Part shown: piece by piece, positions 55,636 to 64,000 of the stretch
How the letters are laid out: every line of letters starts with the position of its first letter
Position numbering within the stretch: the stretch's first letter is position 1
Assembly (NCBI GenBank): GCA_030867875.1
Contig: JAOWCC010000577.1
Location: forward strand, 83,805,740 to 83,869,739
Length of the DNA: 64,000 nt
DNA from: Actinernus sp. WN-2022
Taxonomy: Eukaryota; Cnidaria; Anthozoa; Actiniaria; Actinernidae
Reading direction: 5' to 3'
The notes under the pieces: model-generated
What the model saw: only the letters and a program-made list of their open reading frames with translations
Database searches by the model: none
Told to the model about the DNA's origin: nothing
Position numbers and translations under genes: made by a program

Positions 55636-55733
55636 GAACATAATATAATACTATAATATCCATTGTTTTGGGCTATTGTCTAGACCAAAACAATAGGCCA
55701 AAACAATGGATATTAAAGTATTGTATTATATTC
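55636..55733. repeat. 98-bp near-perfect hairpin between two virus-like genes
   Basis: Stems of about 44 nt (55636-55679 and 55690-55733) pair with about five mismatches around a 10-nt loop. The core is 'AATATCCATTGTTTTGG'. It lies in the spacer between the two minus-strand genes. It could be a MITE insertion or a transcription/processing element of the host element. Confidence 0.85.
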
Positions 55734-55799
55734 ACCACAAACAAGACACGAAACTAACTTAGCAGTTGTGGCTATTATTGCCGCCGGAGCCGCGTGGAT

Positions 55800-56729
55800 G
55801 ATATTTCGTTGATTAGCGACGTCGTCCCGACGATTTATACTGCTCCATTAGAAGTATAACCACTCCCACAATCAGCAACCCGCAGTCCGGAATATAAAAC
55901 TCGCAATAGCACCTACCATTCCAGGTAGTATTTGTCCCAACCTTTTTCGAATATCCTTCAAACCGCCGCCAACCACCCCGGCCACGCTAGCCAACTTTGT
56001 AGACAGCGCGGAAACTATAACACCAATCACGGCAGCCGCAACGGCCATCACTCCAAGCACCGTGAAACCATACTTCTTGAATAGGGCTTTTGCACGGTCC
56101 CGTAGCGACATACGACTTTCAATGGCCTCAATTTGTTGCTTGAGCTTCTGTATCTGATCCTATAGTTCTATTGTTTGCTTCTTTGCTGCTTTGTATTCTG
56201 GTGTTCCCTTCTTTAAGGAAGCCATAGCTTTTATTTTCTCAGTTTTTTGTTTCTCGAGTTTGTCACGGTCGGCCTCGTCTTGACTAATCATCTCTTTCGC
56301 AGGAGGCCCCAGAGCATCTACGAGCGTTTTAGGCAATTTTTCATTGAGATTGCCTTTGCCGTCCAACAGAACGTGGGCTATGCTCTTACCACGATTGAGT
56401 CGCACCACAACCCTATCATATTCGTTCAACCCCGCAGTGAACCCAGCATTCTCTGGGTCTACTTTTGGAAACTTAGCACGGATGCGGTCCCAGGCCGTTT
56501 TAGTCTGTTCTGCCAATTCCATGTATTCAGTTCTACTGGTTCCCCATTTACTCTGATTTTTATACATCTTATCCAGAATGGCTTGTGATAGATCTCCTAA
56601 TTTGCTACGCACTCTAGTTGACCAAGCCGCCTCTGTCTCATGTGCACCAGGTCGAGACTCTGCCCATTCTCGCCTAGCACTCTCATCCTCCGCAGTGCGA
56701 CATTTTTCGGTTGTGGTTTCACCTTCCAT
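55800..56729 (-). pseudogene. Polinton-associated helical plus membrane protein, split by a stop
   Basis: Two frames, 56729-56160 (189 aa) and 56111-55872 (79 aa), are in the same register. They are separated by a single TAG at 56160-56162, and the 16 intervening codons are open. The N-terminal part is charged and helical ('MYKNQSKWGTSRTEYMELAE...AKFPKVDPENAGFTAG...NRGKSIAHVLLDGKGNL'). The C-terminal part has a hydrophobic segment 'FTVLGVMAVAAAVIGVIVSA', a Gly-rich linker and 'GQILPGMVGAIASFIFRTAG'. A stop follows; a small deletion there shifts the frame, and a further hydrophobic stretch with a basic tail is readable to about 55815. Function unknown, possibly a virion membrane component. Confidence 0.65.
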
Positions 56730-56792
56730 ATTGAACGTTGAATAACCCTAGTAGTTATACTACGAGTATACTGTGAGGATTGACTTTTCAAT

Positions 56793-58029
56793 ATGCTATC
56801 ACCAAATCTCCATCCGGACTATGCTCCAAGAGAAGGTAGATCTATCAAAGCCAGCCGTGTGTTCCACCGCGTAACTTTCACCCGGTCAGAGGCCAATCCA
56901 GGAGCAAAGTTGAAAATAAGCTGCTAGTACCTGGCAGTCTGGCACTCAGCGCCAATATCACTCTATCTGGTGGTCATGCTAACAACCATTTGGTTGCCAA
57001 TGTTGTGCGCTGTCTAGTCTCAAAGCGGGTCGTAAAATAGGCACTACTGTCTTAGAAGATTGTGGTCGACCCGATCTACTGCAGGTATATGGTGATCTCT
57101 ACCTACCTACCGTAGAACGGGAGAATCGCATAGAGCAGGGTATTCAATCCGCTAATGTGAACAAACTTCGCTCGGGTGCTGGCGATAAATACACCTCGAA
57201 TGCGGCTGACAATGCAACACTGGCTGCATATGGTAGCGTGTACAAGATACCTATTGATCACGATATTATCACAACTTATGGGGTCTTTTATCCGCATGCG
57301 CTTCGAGACAAGATGTCCTTCAATTTGACTCTGGCACCAGCCACAGTCGTCATAGTTGGATCTGACAGCACAAAAGTAGGCACATATAAACTCACAGACA
57401 TTGAGCTTAAATATGAAGTCATCGAAAGTCTTGCTCTTGCGGTGCAGGCCAAGGAAGTCTACGACAGCGGCAAAGCCTTCCTGTACAACCATGCCGAGTA
57501 CTTCAAGACCATCTCAGTCAACCAAGCAACCGACACACTTATAACTGAAAATGTGAACGTACTTCGTCGCTCTTTCACTGGTATCCTTCTTCTCTTTGTG
57601 GATCCACAAACTGCAGGCACCCGAGACAGTGAGTAGTTTGTAAATTCAGGCATCACCAAGGTCGAAGTGCATGTCAACAGCATCCCCAATGCTCTATATT
57701 CTTTTGGTATGCTACCAAGGGATTTATGGAAGTCAGCAAATAATTGGTTTTGTGGATTGTCGTCCCGACAAGATGTTGGAACGACGGCCACTACATCCAT
57801 GACACATAAGAAGTTCTTCGAGAACAAGTTCGCCGTACTCATCGACTGTCGCACTTCTCAAAACAGTACAGCTCATGGAGATGGTTTGGCCCAACTAGAT
57901 ACGGGAGCAAATATTCGCCTGCGGGTTCATCGAACAGGCGGCACAGGGATTGTGAATATGCATATATTCGTGCTTTCTGATACTCAGGCAACTATTGAAC
58001 AAGGAATGCGGCAACATGTTTATAACTAA
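56793..58029 (+). pseudogene. Polinton capsid protein, broken (F54H12.2-like)
   Basis: ATG at 56793. After about 40 codons the frame is lost, with one or more shifts between 56910 and 57150. It then runs from before 57157 to a single in-frame TAG at 57634-57636 and stays open in the same register to the TAA at 58027-58029. Recognisable stretches are 'FYPHALRDKMSFNLTLAP', 'LFVDPQTAGTRDSE' and 'GMLPRDLWKSANN'. I recall these as belonging to the F54H12.2-like family common in cnidarian Polintons, widely taken as a jelly-roll capsid protein. The total of about 410 codons is short for a double jelly-roll major capsid protein, so whether it is the major or minor capsid is undecided. Its stop overlaps the ATPase start (TAATG). 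Confidence 0.65.
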
Positions 58030-58663
58030 TGGACACATTAGTAGAACAAATTCCCTTTAACGCCTTGATAATTGGCCCCACAAACTGTGGAAAGACTCAG
58101 TTTGTGATCGATCAGTTGCGGGGTCCATTTCGTTTTAAGTTCGATTATATCGTGTTGATTTGTCCCACCTACGTTCACAATAAGACCTACCAAGGTTTCG
58201 GTAGTGGAGATCCGCGCTTCATTTGTATAGCACCTTCGCAGAATGCTATCGATGACACCCTGCGCGAATGTGCTTGTTTATTCGAAGGAACAAACACGCT
58301 TATTATCCTTGATGATTGTGCCGCAAGCAAGGACGTCAAGGGAAGGACCGATAAGCTATCTGACTATCTTTTTCTGCACGCCACATTGGCATTTCCATTT
58401 GGGCATCGGCACAAACGCAAAAGAGCATATGCAAGGATTTTCGCGAGAACTGTGCAATCGTTGTGGCCTTTCGCATCGCAAGTGCGCCGGGCCTCAAGGA
58501 TCTGTTTGATGACTATGGTGCTGGACTATCGCCGGATGACAAAAAGCTATTTATCTCAGAGCTTGAGACCAAGTTTGCCCACATATGCTTCTGTTTGCGT
58601 CATCCATTTAACACCATATTGGAAATACCTGCGCCTGTGACATACCACGATATGTTAAAGTAA
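58029..58663 (+). pseudogene. FtsK/HerA-type DNA-packaging ATPase, one frameshift
   Basis: This is the motor that would pump viral DNA into the capsid. Walker A is 'GPTNCGKT' (residues about 14-21) and Walker B 'TLIILDDCAA' (about 93-102). The first frame is correct to about 58375. The C-terminal part ('LKDLFDDYGAGLSPDDKKLF', 'ICFCLRHPF') lies in the next frame and ends at 58663. One shift near 58375 explains the break, with no other stop seen. The start ATG overlaps the capsid stop by one base, and the next gene starts 2 bp after the stop, so all three probably share a transcript. Confidence 0.85.
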
Positions 58664-58664
58664 G

Positions 58665-59228
58665 ATGGGCGAAGGGTCCGACGATATACTAGACTATATA
58701 ATAGGTGAGTCCTCTGAAGAAAGCAAAACAGATAGGGCATGTTGCTCTGCCACCGCAGCCGTGGAAGCATCGGCTGATACATTGGCTGATCATCGGGAAG
58801 CACTTGCGATTTTAGCTGCCACTGGTACAACAAAGGACTACCTTGGGAAATCGTACTCTCTAGGAGATATCCATAGACTATCTGAGAAAGACGTTGAACG
58901 ACTATATAGAAGGCACCAGGCCGTTTTAGCTCAACAAATAACAGGCTGTTTCGTCAATAGTATGATGACCCTAGCTACTCGTGTAGTTGCGTACTTATTA
59001 CCCATAGATTCCAAACAAGCACTACTAAAGGACTTACAAGAAGATCGCCTAGTCCGCAATGAGATCTCTTCTTGGGCTGGCTCGTGGGCTCTTACATCAG
59101 GTCGCTTCGTGGCCCTAGCTAGTTCTATGTTTCATGTAGCCAACCACATAGAAGTTGCCTCTTCTGATAAATCTTTTGAAGACACACCAACTATCAACAT
59201 ACAGCAAGATGTCGGAGCGTCAGAATGA
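58665..59228 (+). CDS. Unknown 187-aa helical protein of the Polinton
   Basis: Intact frame directly after the ATPase. The N-terminal third is acidic and low in order ('GEGSDDILDYIIGESSEESK'). The rest is predicted mainly helical, with moderately hydrophobic stretches ('NSMMTLATRVVAYLLP', 'ALTSGRFVALASSMFHVAN'). No catalytic motif was recognised. The last 20 bp overlap the start of the next gene. Position between ATPase and membrane genes suggests a structural or assembly role, which is inference only. Confidence 0.6.
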   Translation: MGEGSDDILDYIIGESSEESKTDRACCSATAAVEASADTLADHREALAILAATGTTKDYLGKSYSLGDIHRLSEKDVERLYRRHQAVLAQQITGCFVNSMMTLATRVVAYLLPIDSKQALLKDLQEDRLVRNEISSWAGSWALTSGRFVALASSMFHVANHIEVASSDKSFEDTPTINIQQDVGASE

Positions 59229-59859
59229 AAACGTAGAAAAGAGATCCGCCATTCATGACTTATCGCAAGAGTTATCGCAAGTAGAAGAAAAGTTGGAAAC
59301 ATTAAGCAACAATAACACCCCCTACGTGCTTTCCGCAGTCGGAGTAACCCTAGCAATGGTAGGGTTGTCATATATGGACTACCTCACCAAGGTAAGACGG
59401 CGCTTATTCAATGACTGGCACGACAAACGACACACTATGGCCGTACTTACTTCATCCATTCCAGTAACTACCCCACCCGCCCCAGTAATTCCAGTAACTA
59501 CCCCACCTAGTTCAGTAATTACTCCACGCCGCAAATGTAGGTGTGACGAATCAGCACGATGTAATCATCGCGAGTATGGGTTGGCCGAAGCAACACGGTA
59601 TTACAACCTTGGGTGGGACGACTCAGCACGAAGTAGGCGTGAACTAGATGGAACGATTAATAGAATAGGTGGAGTAATTGTTCCATCTAGTTCAGTAACT
59701 ACGCCACCTAGTTCGGCAACTACTACACCTACATGTAGTTCAGTAGTTACTCCACCAATTACTCCACCTAGTTCGGCAATTACGCCACCTAGTAGCGACC
59801 CTACAATTGAAGCTATGTCACTTGCCAACATACAGCAAGATGGAAGAACCTCCGAATGA
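59209..59859 (+). CDS. Membrane protein with Thr/Pro-rich tail, tandem copy 1
   Basis: 216 aa from ATG 59209, preferred over 59155 because the second copy starts at the same point in an identical leader ('CAACATACAGCAAG'). A charged coiled-coil-like N-terminus (residues 1-35) is followed by one membrane segment 'PYVLSAVGVTLAMVGLSYM' (about 38-56). After this come a basic patch, a short Cys/His cluster ('CRCDESARCNH') and a long tail of 'TTPPSS'-type repeats. The tail resembles mucin-like stalks. No stops or shifts. Paralogue of 59840-60226. Confidence 0.6.
   Translation: MSERQNENVEKRSAIHDLSQELSQVEEKLETLSNNNTPYVLSAVGVTLAMVGLSYMDYLTKVRRRLFNDWHDKRHTMAVLTSSIPVTTPPAPVIPVTTPPSSVITPRRKCRCDESARCNHREYGLAEATRYYNLGWDDSARSRRELDGTINRIGGVIVPSSSVTTPPSSATTTPTCSSVVTPPITPPSSAITPPSSDPTIEAMSLANIQQDGRTSE
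59457..59800 (+). repeat. In-frame minisatellite 'GTAACTACxCCACCTAGTTCA'-type
   Basis: Degenerate units of about 12-24 bp encoding Val/Ile-Thr-Pro-Pro-Ser-Ser, in two blocks (59457-59530 and 59685-59800). Unit length keeps the reading frame, so it expands the tail of the 59209 gene. Confidence 0.75.
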
Positions 59860-60226
59860 CCTCATCACAAAAGAACCAACTACGCCTAAAAAAGAAAAAA
59901 ATCCAAAGCGCGTTGCTGCCGGTAAAGCCATAGCGGAAAGAAGAAAACCAACTAAAGACGCCCTCGCCAGCAATCCGGTAGACAAAAAAGAGGAAGACGA
60001 TCGGGACGACAAGCCAAGCTGGATAGCCAACAACATGTCGACCAATACCACACTCACCGCAGTTGGAGTAAGCATAGCACTGGTAGGTTTGTACTATCAG
60101 TATATGCGTTACACGCAACTGCGCCAGGATAGACTCAATAACTGTTGTTTGTCGGGGACCGCAATCGGGACGAAGGCAGAGGCCACCACCAAAGGTAGCA
60201 CTCTTAAAACTAAAGGTATGATATAG
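59840..60226 (+). CDS. Membrane protein, tandem copy 2
   Basis: 128 aa. The N-terminus is Lys/Glu/Pro-rich ('PTTPKKEKNPKRVAAGKAIA'), then one membrane segment 'TLTAVGVSIALVGLYYQYM' that closely matches copy 1, then a short basic tail without the Thr/Pro repeats. It overlaps the previous gene by 20 bp, exactly as copy 1 overlaps the gene before it, so the duplication copied the stop-start junction as well. Function unknown; possibly an envelope or inner-membrane protein of the virus-like particle. Confidence 0.6.
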   Translation: MEEPPNDLITKEPTTPKKEKNPKRVAAGKAIAERRKPTKDALASNPVDKKEEDDRDDKPSWIANNMSTNTTLTAVGVSIALVGLYYQYMRYTQLRQDRLNNCCLSGTAIGTKAEATTKGSTLKTKGMI

Positions 60227-60260
60227 CATTTGAAGACATATCTCATATTTCATATCGATT

Positions 60261-60476
60261 ATGCACGAACTTATGAAAACATTATCAGACGCTGCCATAT
60301 TGACTGGACTTGCAGCAGGCATCGGCTGGATCGTAAAAAAAGTCATCAAAGAGCCCATGACTGGCGATCCTTCATCAAGCGTTTTGAACTACGTAAAGTG
60401 GACAGCTGTGTTGACTGGTAGCCTTACCGCTAAGCAATACCTCGAGGATCGAAAGATCTTACCTGCTAATTTGTAA
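60261..60476 (+). CDS. Small membrane protein, 71 aa
   Basis: Two hydrophobic segments ('AAILTGLAAGIGWIVKK' and 'WTAVLTGSLTAKQYL') separated by a short polar loop with 'KEPMTGDP'. The frame is intact, 34 bp after the preceding stop. Membrane association is inferred from composition. Confidence 0.55.
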   Translation: MHELMKTLSDAAILTGLAAGIGWIVKKVIKEPMTGDPSSSVLNYVKWTAVLTGSLTAKQYLEDRKILPANL

Positions 60477-60482
60477 CGAACG

Positions 60483-60914
60483 ATGGCATCGATAATAGGT
60501 GCGGCAATTGCTTTTGCTATATTCGGGACTGGCATAAGCTACGGCGCCAAATACTTCGAGAAAGCGATTAGTGGGCCAGATGCGTTCGATGTAGAGACTG
60601 AAAGACACGATAGAGCCCTTGAGAAATTTAATGCTGATAATACTGCCTATGAAGAACAGCGCGAAATACTACTAGAACAACTAGCCACCTGGGAACATGA
60701 GAGAGAAAGGCAGCAACACGATTCAGTTGCTGATAGAGCCGATGCGCTTCGAAAACTCTCCTTGTTTAGGAAAATCCATGCAGAGCTAGAGGCTATGAAA
60801 AAATCCCACCGCTCTGATTACTATCGCCCATCAAGGTCGAAAGAAAATGCCGAATTGGCGGCCGTAGGTGGTGGGGTGGTCGCACTAGGATACGTTTCCA
60901 GCAAATTGCTATAG
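60483..60914 (+). CDS. Coiled-coil membrane protein, 143 aa (copy 1)
   Basis: A hydrophobic N-terminus 'SIIGAAIAFAIFGTGISYGA' is followed by a charged helix ('ETERHDRALEKFNADNTAYE...LATWEHERERQQHD') and a hydrophobic C-terminus 'LAAVGGGVVALGYVSSKLL'. The start lies 6 bp after the 60261 gene. The frame is intact. A decayed duplicate follows at 61254-61604 with the same 'ERHDRALEK' signature. Function unknown. Confidence 0.6.
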   Translation: MASIIGAAIAFAIFGTGISYGAKYFEKAISGPDAFDVETERHDRALEKFNADNTAYEEQREILLEQLATWEHERERQQHDSVADRADALRKLSLFRKIHAELEAMKKSHRSDYYRPSRSKENAELAAVGGGVVALGYVSSKLL

Positions 60915-61190
60915 CGTTTTCTTAGAAAAAACAACACAAAAAACAAAAACGATTACTAGGTAATTACGTTAATTACTAGGTAATTACTAGACCAGCGATT
61001 GCTACAGCGTTTTTCTTAGAAAAAAAAAAAAAAGATTACTAGATAATTACGTTAATTACTAGGCAATTACTAGACCAGCAAATTGCTATAGCGTTTCCTT
61101 AGAAAAATAAATAAAAAATGCACAAAAAAACATTACTAGATGAGTCCCTAGGTAATTACGTTAATTACTAGGTAATTACTACACCAATTG
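60900..61190 (+). repeat. Three tandem units of 85-105 bp downstream of the 60483 gene
   Basis: Each unit reads 'TTGCTA(T/C)AGCGTTT', 'CTTAGAAAAA', an A-rich run, then 'ATTACTAGGTAATTACGTTA' and 'ATTACTAGxxCAGC'. The start of each unit equals the 3' end of the upstream gene, so the repeat arose by duplicating that gene end. The inner 'AATTACTAGGTAATTACG' is nearly palindromic. Confidence 0.85.
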
Positions 61191-61253
61191 TACCCATCTA
61201 GTAATCTTTTTTTCTGCGTGTTGAAGTTTGGTGGGATACACCATATAGTAACG

Positions 61254-61604
61254 ATGAGTGTTCCAGACTTGGTGGCTATAGAGGCTGAAAGACATGATAG
61301 AGCCCTTGAGAAATATCAAGCTATTTGGGCTACTTTCCAGGAGGCCCGCAAAAAATTGGCTGACTGGGTCCAAGAGCAGAAACGTATGCAGCGTCACTCC
61401 CACAAATATCTATCCAATTTGACTCGAGCTCGAATCCTATTCAATACGGCCCAAGTAGGGCTAGACCATTTAAGTCTGCAGAATATGAAGGAGCCTCGTT
61501 TCTCCGATTAATATCGGTCATCAAGGCCACAGAAAACTGCCGAATTGGTGGCCGTAGGTGGTGGGGTGCATGCGCTAGTATACGTTGCCAGCCGATGGCT
61601 ATAG
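61254..61604 (+). pseudogene. Decayed duplicate of the 60483 gene
   Basis: ATG 61254. 'AIEAERHDRALEKYQAIW' matches copy 1, then the sequence diverges, with a stop at 61509-61511. The 3' part is still readable past the stop ('TAELVAVGGG', 'YVASRWL'). The N-terminal membrane segment is absent. The leader 'GTTGAAGTTTG(G/A)TGGGATAC' also precedes the integrase, indicating that intergenic DNA was duplicated too. Confidence 0.6.
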
Positions 61605-61694
61605 CGCCTTCCTTAAGGAACGAAAAAAAAACACCTATTTTTCGCTTGTTGAAGTTTGATGGGATACGTCATATGGCAGGTTCATTTCGAAACC

Positions 61695-62793
61695 ATGGCT
61701 GTTCCAAAGGAACAGAAACCGTCGATTCGGCTAGTTCGGGACGAACAGGTGAAGGTATTCGCGAATACTTACTATAGTCCTCAAGGCTATTGGAAAGGAC
61801 TCGCCGCGATTAAACATCTTGCCACTGCAACTGGCATCTCCGAAGATGTGGCTAGGATGTGGCTGGAAAAACAAGCTATATGGCAGATCTATTTACCAGC
61901 TCCTCAATATATATGTTCCACGACCTAAATTTAAAGTCTCTACGCCAAACGAGGTTCACCAAGCCGATCTGCTCTTCCTTCCGCATGATCGCCCTGGACG
62001 TGGACGAAAGCTATATAAGTATGCACTTACAGTCGTTGACGTAGCATTCAGATACAAAGAAGCCGAGCCATTAGCCACTAAAGAAGCTAAAGAAGTTGCT
62101 GCGGCCTTTGAGCGAATCTACAAGCGAAGTCCACTGACATGGCCAAAGCTGCTCCAGGTCGATCCAGGGCGTGAGTTCATGGGTGCTGTTTCTCAGCTGC
62201 TGGCCAAGCATAAAGTTTCTGTAAGGCGTGGACGTGTGGACATTCACCGGGATCAAGCAATTGTTGAGCGTTTTAATCGTACGCTGTCTGAGAGGCTATT
62301 CCGATACCAGTATGCTCAGGAGATGGTGCTTGCTTCACAAGGAAGGGATGATAGGTCAGTTGAGTGGGTAGCTCGTCTACCTGAGGTCGTCAAAGCTTTG
62401 AACAATGAAGTTACGCGTTTGACAGGAAAACAGCCAACCATAGCAATTGCATCGCTGGGACAGCTGGGACAATCAATTGAATCGAAGCCGGCAGAACCTG
62501 CACACTATGGGCGCTTAGTTGGTCTCAAAGAGTAAAGGCTTTCATTCGACGTTGGTGTTCGATATCTATATACACCTGGTGAACTGGAAGGTGGACGCCG
62601 GCGTGCAACTGATCCTATACGGTCTTTAGATATATACCAGCCAGGGAGTGTTGCTATCAAGCCTAACGAACCAGTCCTTTACTATTTGGCGGCTGTCGTC
62701 TCGACTGCTGTACCGCTGCGTGGTTTCGTTCGCGAAGAGCTGCAGGTGGTAGCTACAGACACAGAACTACCGCCAGATGGTGTCTTAGACTAG
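61695..62793 (+). pseudogene. Polinton integrase (retroviral-type DDE), two breaks
   Basis: ATG 61695. The N-terminal region 'YWKGLAAIKHLATATG...WLEKQAIWQIYLPAP' is in one frame. A one-base slip near 61910 in an AT run moves the catalytic core to the next frame: 'HQADLLFLP' (first Asp), 'QVDPGREF' (second Asp) and 'DQAIVERFNRTL' (Glu, about 35 residues later). A single in-frame TAA at 62533-62535 follows 'YGRLVGLKE'. The same frame then continues to TAG 62791-62793 and ends 'LPPDGVLD', where a chromatin-binding tail is usual. It would join element ends to target DNA. It overlaps the polymerase 3' end by 9 bp, tail to tail. Confidence 0.85.
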
Positions 62794-64000
62794 TAGCTCA
62801 TCAATGAGATCATCGAAGTTTACCTCATCTTTGTGCCCATATGCAAATGTTACATCCACCCCATTTTCTGCAATCCATCGCTTGGAGTCGAATGGCGAGA
62901 GAGAGACCTTATTCATATGAATACCATACATTCTATGCCCTTCACTTCGAAGCATATCCATACCATGGTGAAACACTTTTTTATCCAGCAGGCACTCTTT
63001 GTATTGCCTATGGCGGATGCGGTGTTTCACAACAGGCCTGCGCGTTCCCTTTGCTTTCCGGATCTCCGTACCATCTGCTTTCAAGATTGAGTAGAGTTTT
63101 GACCGTAGTCCAACGTAGTCCACAATGGGAGTACCTTCGCATTCGTCTTTCATTTTGCCGAGGCCTTTCTTGTTGTTGATGTTATACAACAGGTGGTCCT
63201 TGCTGTAGTTACTCGTATCGTAAAGATGTGCGTGGGCACCAATATCTACATAGATATCTTCCGTTTCGACGTGTAGTAGGAGACTGTCAGTGTCTGTGTA
63301 GAGTAGCTTACAGCGTTGCCCAAATTGTTGCTGGAGCTCGTTATAGTAGAAATCATACATCAAATGCTTTGAGAGGTCTAGGATCGACATCCCAACATAT
63401 GTCGGGCGGTTCAGTAGTAGTCTGCTTTTGTAGTTGTGTACGGCAGCTAGCTCATCGTCAAAGATCGTGGAGTGAGCATAGCTAGGTTTGTTCAAGAGAC
63501 GCTGTAGTCTGATTTCCTCTGAAGACCGCACCAGCTGAACGTCTATACGCTTGCGTAGTTGTTCATTAACTTGTAAAGTTCTTGCTCGAATGTGCTCTTT
63601 GCCTGTTTTCGTAGCTCTGTGTTCATTCGGATGTATGGCTCCATCCATGGGCTTTGATCAAAGCAAATTGCTCTGTGGATCTTTTTCAGACACATGCCTA
63701 GAGAGAGGTATAGCTGTAGGTTGCGGTAGTGAAGCACATATCGCTCTTTATCATAGAGGTTAGGTATTAGCTTCTCCACTTTCAAGGATCCATTGCCCTT
63801 GTAGAGCTTCTCGAACATTTTGGTTTGATACTCTGAGAACCAGGCTTTATCTACCTGCATTCTCTCTGGCGCCAGAGGATAACTGTTATGTGCCTTGTGA
63901 AGTTTTCGAGGATACTCTAGGTCAACCTCAAGGATATAACCTTTATCTGCATCGTTTGCTAGGTTAACAACCTGTTGTTCAGTGAGTTTGCACCACTTAA
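62785..64000 (-). pseudogene. Protein-primed family-B DNA polymerase, partial and frameshifted
   Basis: The frame is open from the window edge to 63543 and holds the first palm motif ('ILEVDLEYP', about 63930) and the region leading into motif B ('LYKLMNN'). There a small deletion shifts the frame. The second frame (to 62785) continues 'KRIDVQLVRSSEE' and has the catalytic 'YTDTDS' and later 'YVGLRSKLYS' with a basic thumb region. The 'DLEYP' and 'YTDTDS' motifs and the context fit Polinton polymerases, which start from a terminal protein. The break removes the core of motif B. Exonuclease and N-terminal parts lie outside the window. Confidence 0.85.

Larger units (their letters stand above)
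54787..64000. mobile_element. Partial Polinton/Maverick-like element (left portion)
   Basis: A block of over 9 kb carries the Polinton gene set: capsid-type protein, FtsK/HerA-type packaging ATPase, retroviral-type integrase and family-B polymerase, plus small membrane and helical proteins. Base composition and gene density change sharply from the flanking DNA: closely packed genes with overlapping starts and stops. The left boundary is approximate, and the right end lies beyond the window. No adenovirus-type cysteine protease or separate penton protein was seen here. At least six genes are broken by stops or shifts, so this is an endogenous, inactive copy. Confidence 0.88.

Noticed and set aside
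57103..57492. 129-aa minus frame
   Set aside because: Antisense shadow of the capsid gene.
59601..59831. 76-aa minus Gly/Val-rich frame
   Set aside because: Antisense shadow of the Thr/Pro minisatellite.
56160..62535. Recoded stop codons (readthrough) in the virus-like genes
   Set aside because: Both TAG and TAA are involved, and neighbouring genes also have frameshifts, so ordinary inactivation is simpler.
1..64000. CRISPR arrays, bacterial operons or a prokaryotic origin
   Set aside because: No regular repeat-spacer array and no Shine-Dalgarno-led operons. The compact region at the right edge is a eukaryotic virus-like element.

Overview
This looks like nuclear DNA of an animal, most likely an anthozoan cnidarian (stony coral or sea-anemone relative). 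It is AT-rich with few long open frames. It carries a two-ORF non-LTR retrotransposon, a BEL/Pao LTR retrotransposon, a tRNA-derived SINE, many short inverted-repeat elements, and a Polinton/Maverick-type virus-like element at the right edge. The cnidarian assignment is inference from the repeat style; no species can be named. I see no convincing intact host gene, no CRISPR array, no rRNA and no canonical tRNA gene.

Layout. 1-25 kb: mostly non-coding and repeat-rich, with foldback elements (15-1382, 4185-4520, 7323-8540, 10417-10763, 13643-14045), a duplicated Cys-rich coding relic (3.05-3.75 kb), several minisatellites, and three small inserts with clear boundaries. Two of these are 101-105 bp hairpins, each flanked by a 9-bp target duplication (6809-6909 and 21162-21266). 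The third is a 575-bp TA-flanked element (18300-18874), whose uninterrupted counterpart survives in inverted orientation near 52.6 kb. 25.4-29.8 kb: a near full-length minus-strand LINE of CR1/L2 style with both ORFs open. 33.2-35.1 kb: a broken, apparently spliced minus-strand gene ending in a Cys-rich CXC-like domain. 35.7-37.0 kb: a SINE nested in an older repeat, then a 650-bp TIR element. 39.3-44.05 kb: a LINE 3' fragment followed at once by a BEL/Pao element with about 95-bp LTRs, PBS, polypurine tract and a 5-bp target duplication. The BEL element has lost its reverse transcriptase, and a segment of about 29 bp is inverted between its two LTRs. 45.5-47.4 kb: a large foldback whose right arm holds a 744-bp TA-flanked element. 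53.3-54.4 kb: an unrecognised decayed coding region between direct repeats.

54.8-64.0 kb: the left part of a Polinton-like element running off the window. Two membrane/helical genes lie on the minus strand. On the plus strand are a capsid-type gene, a packaging ATPase, an unknown 187-aa protein, a tandem pair of membrane proteins, two small membrane proteins, a decayed duplicate and a retroviral-type integrase. A protein-primed family-B DNA polymerase converges on the integrase. In this family the ATPase and capsid build particles, the polymerase copies the DNA and the integrase inserts it. Here the capsid, ATPase, integrase, polymerase and both left-hand genes carry stops or frameshifts. The small membrane-protein cluster is open throughout, so the copy is a fossil, though a fairly recent one.
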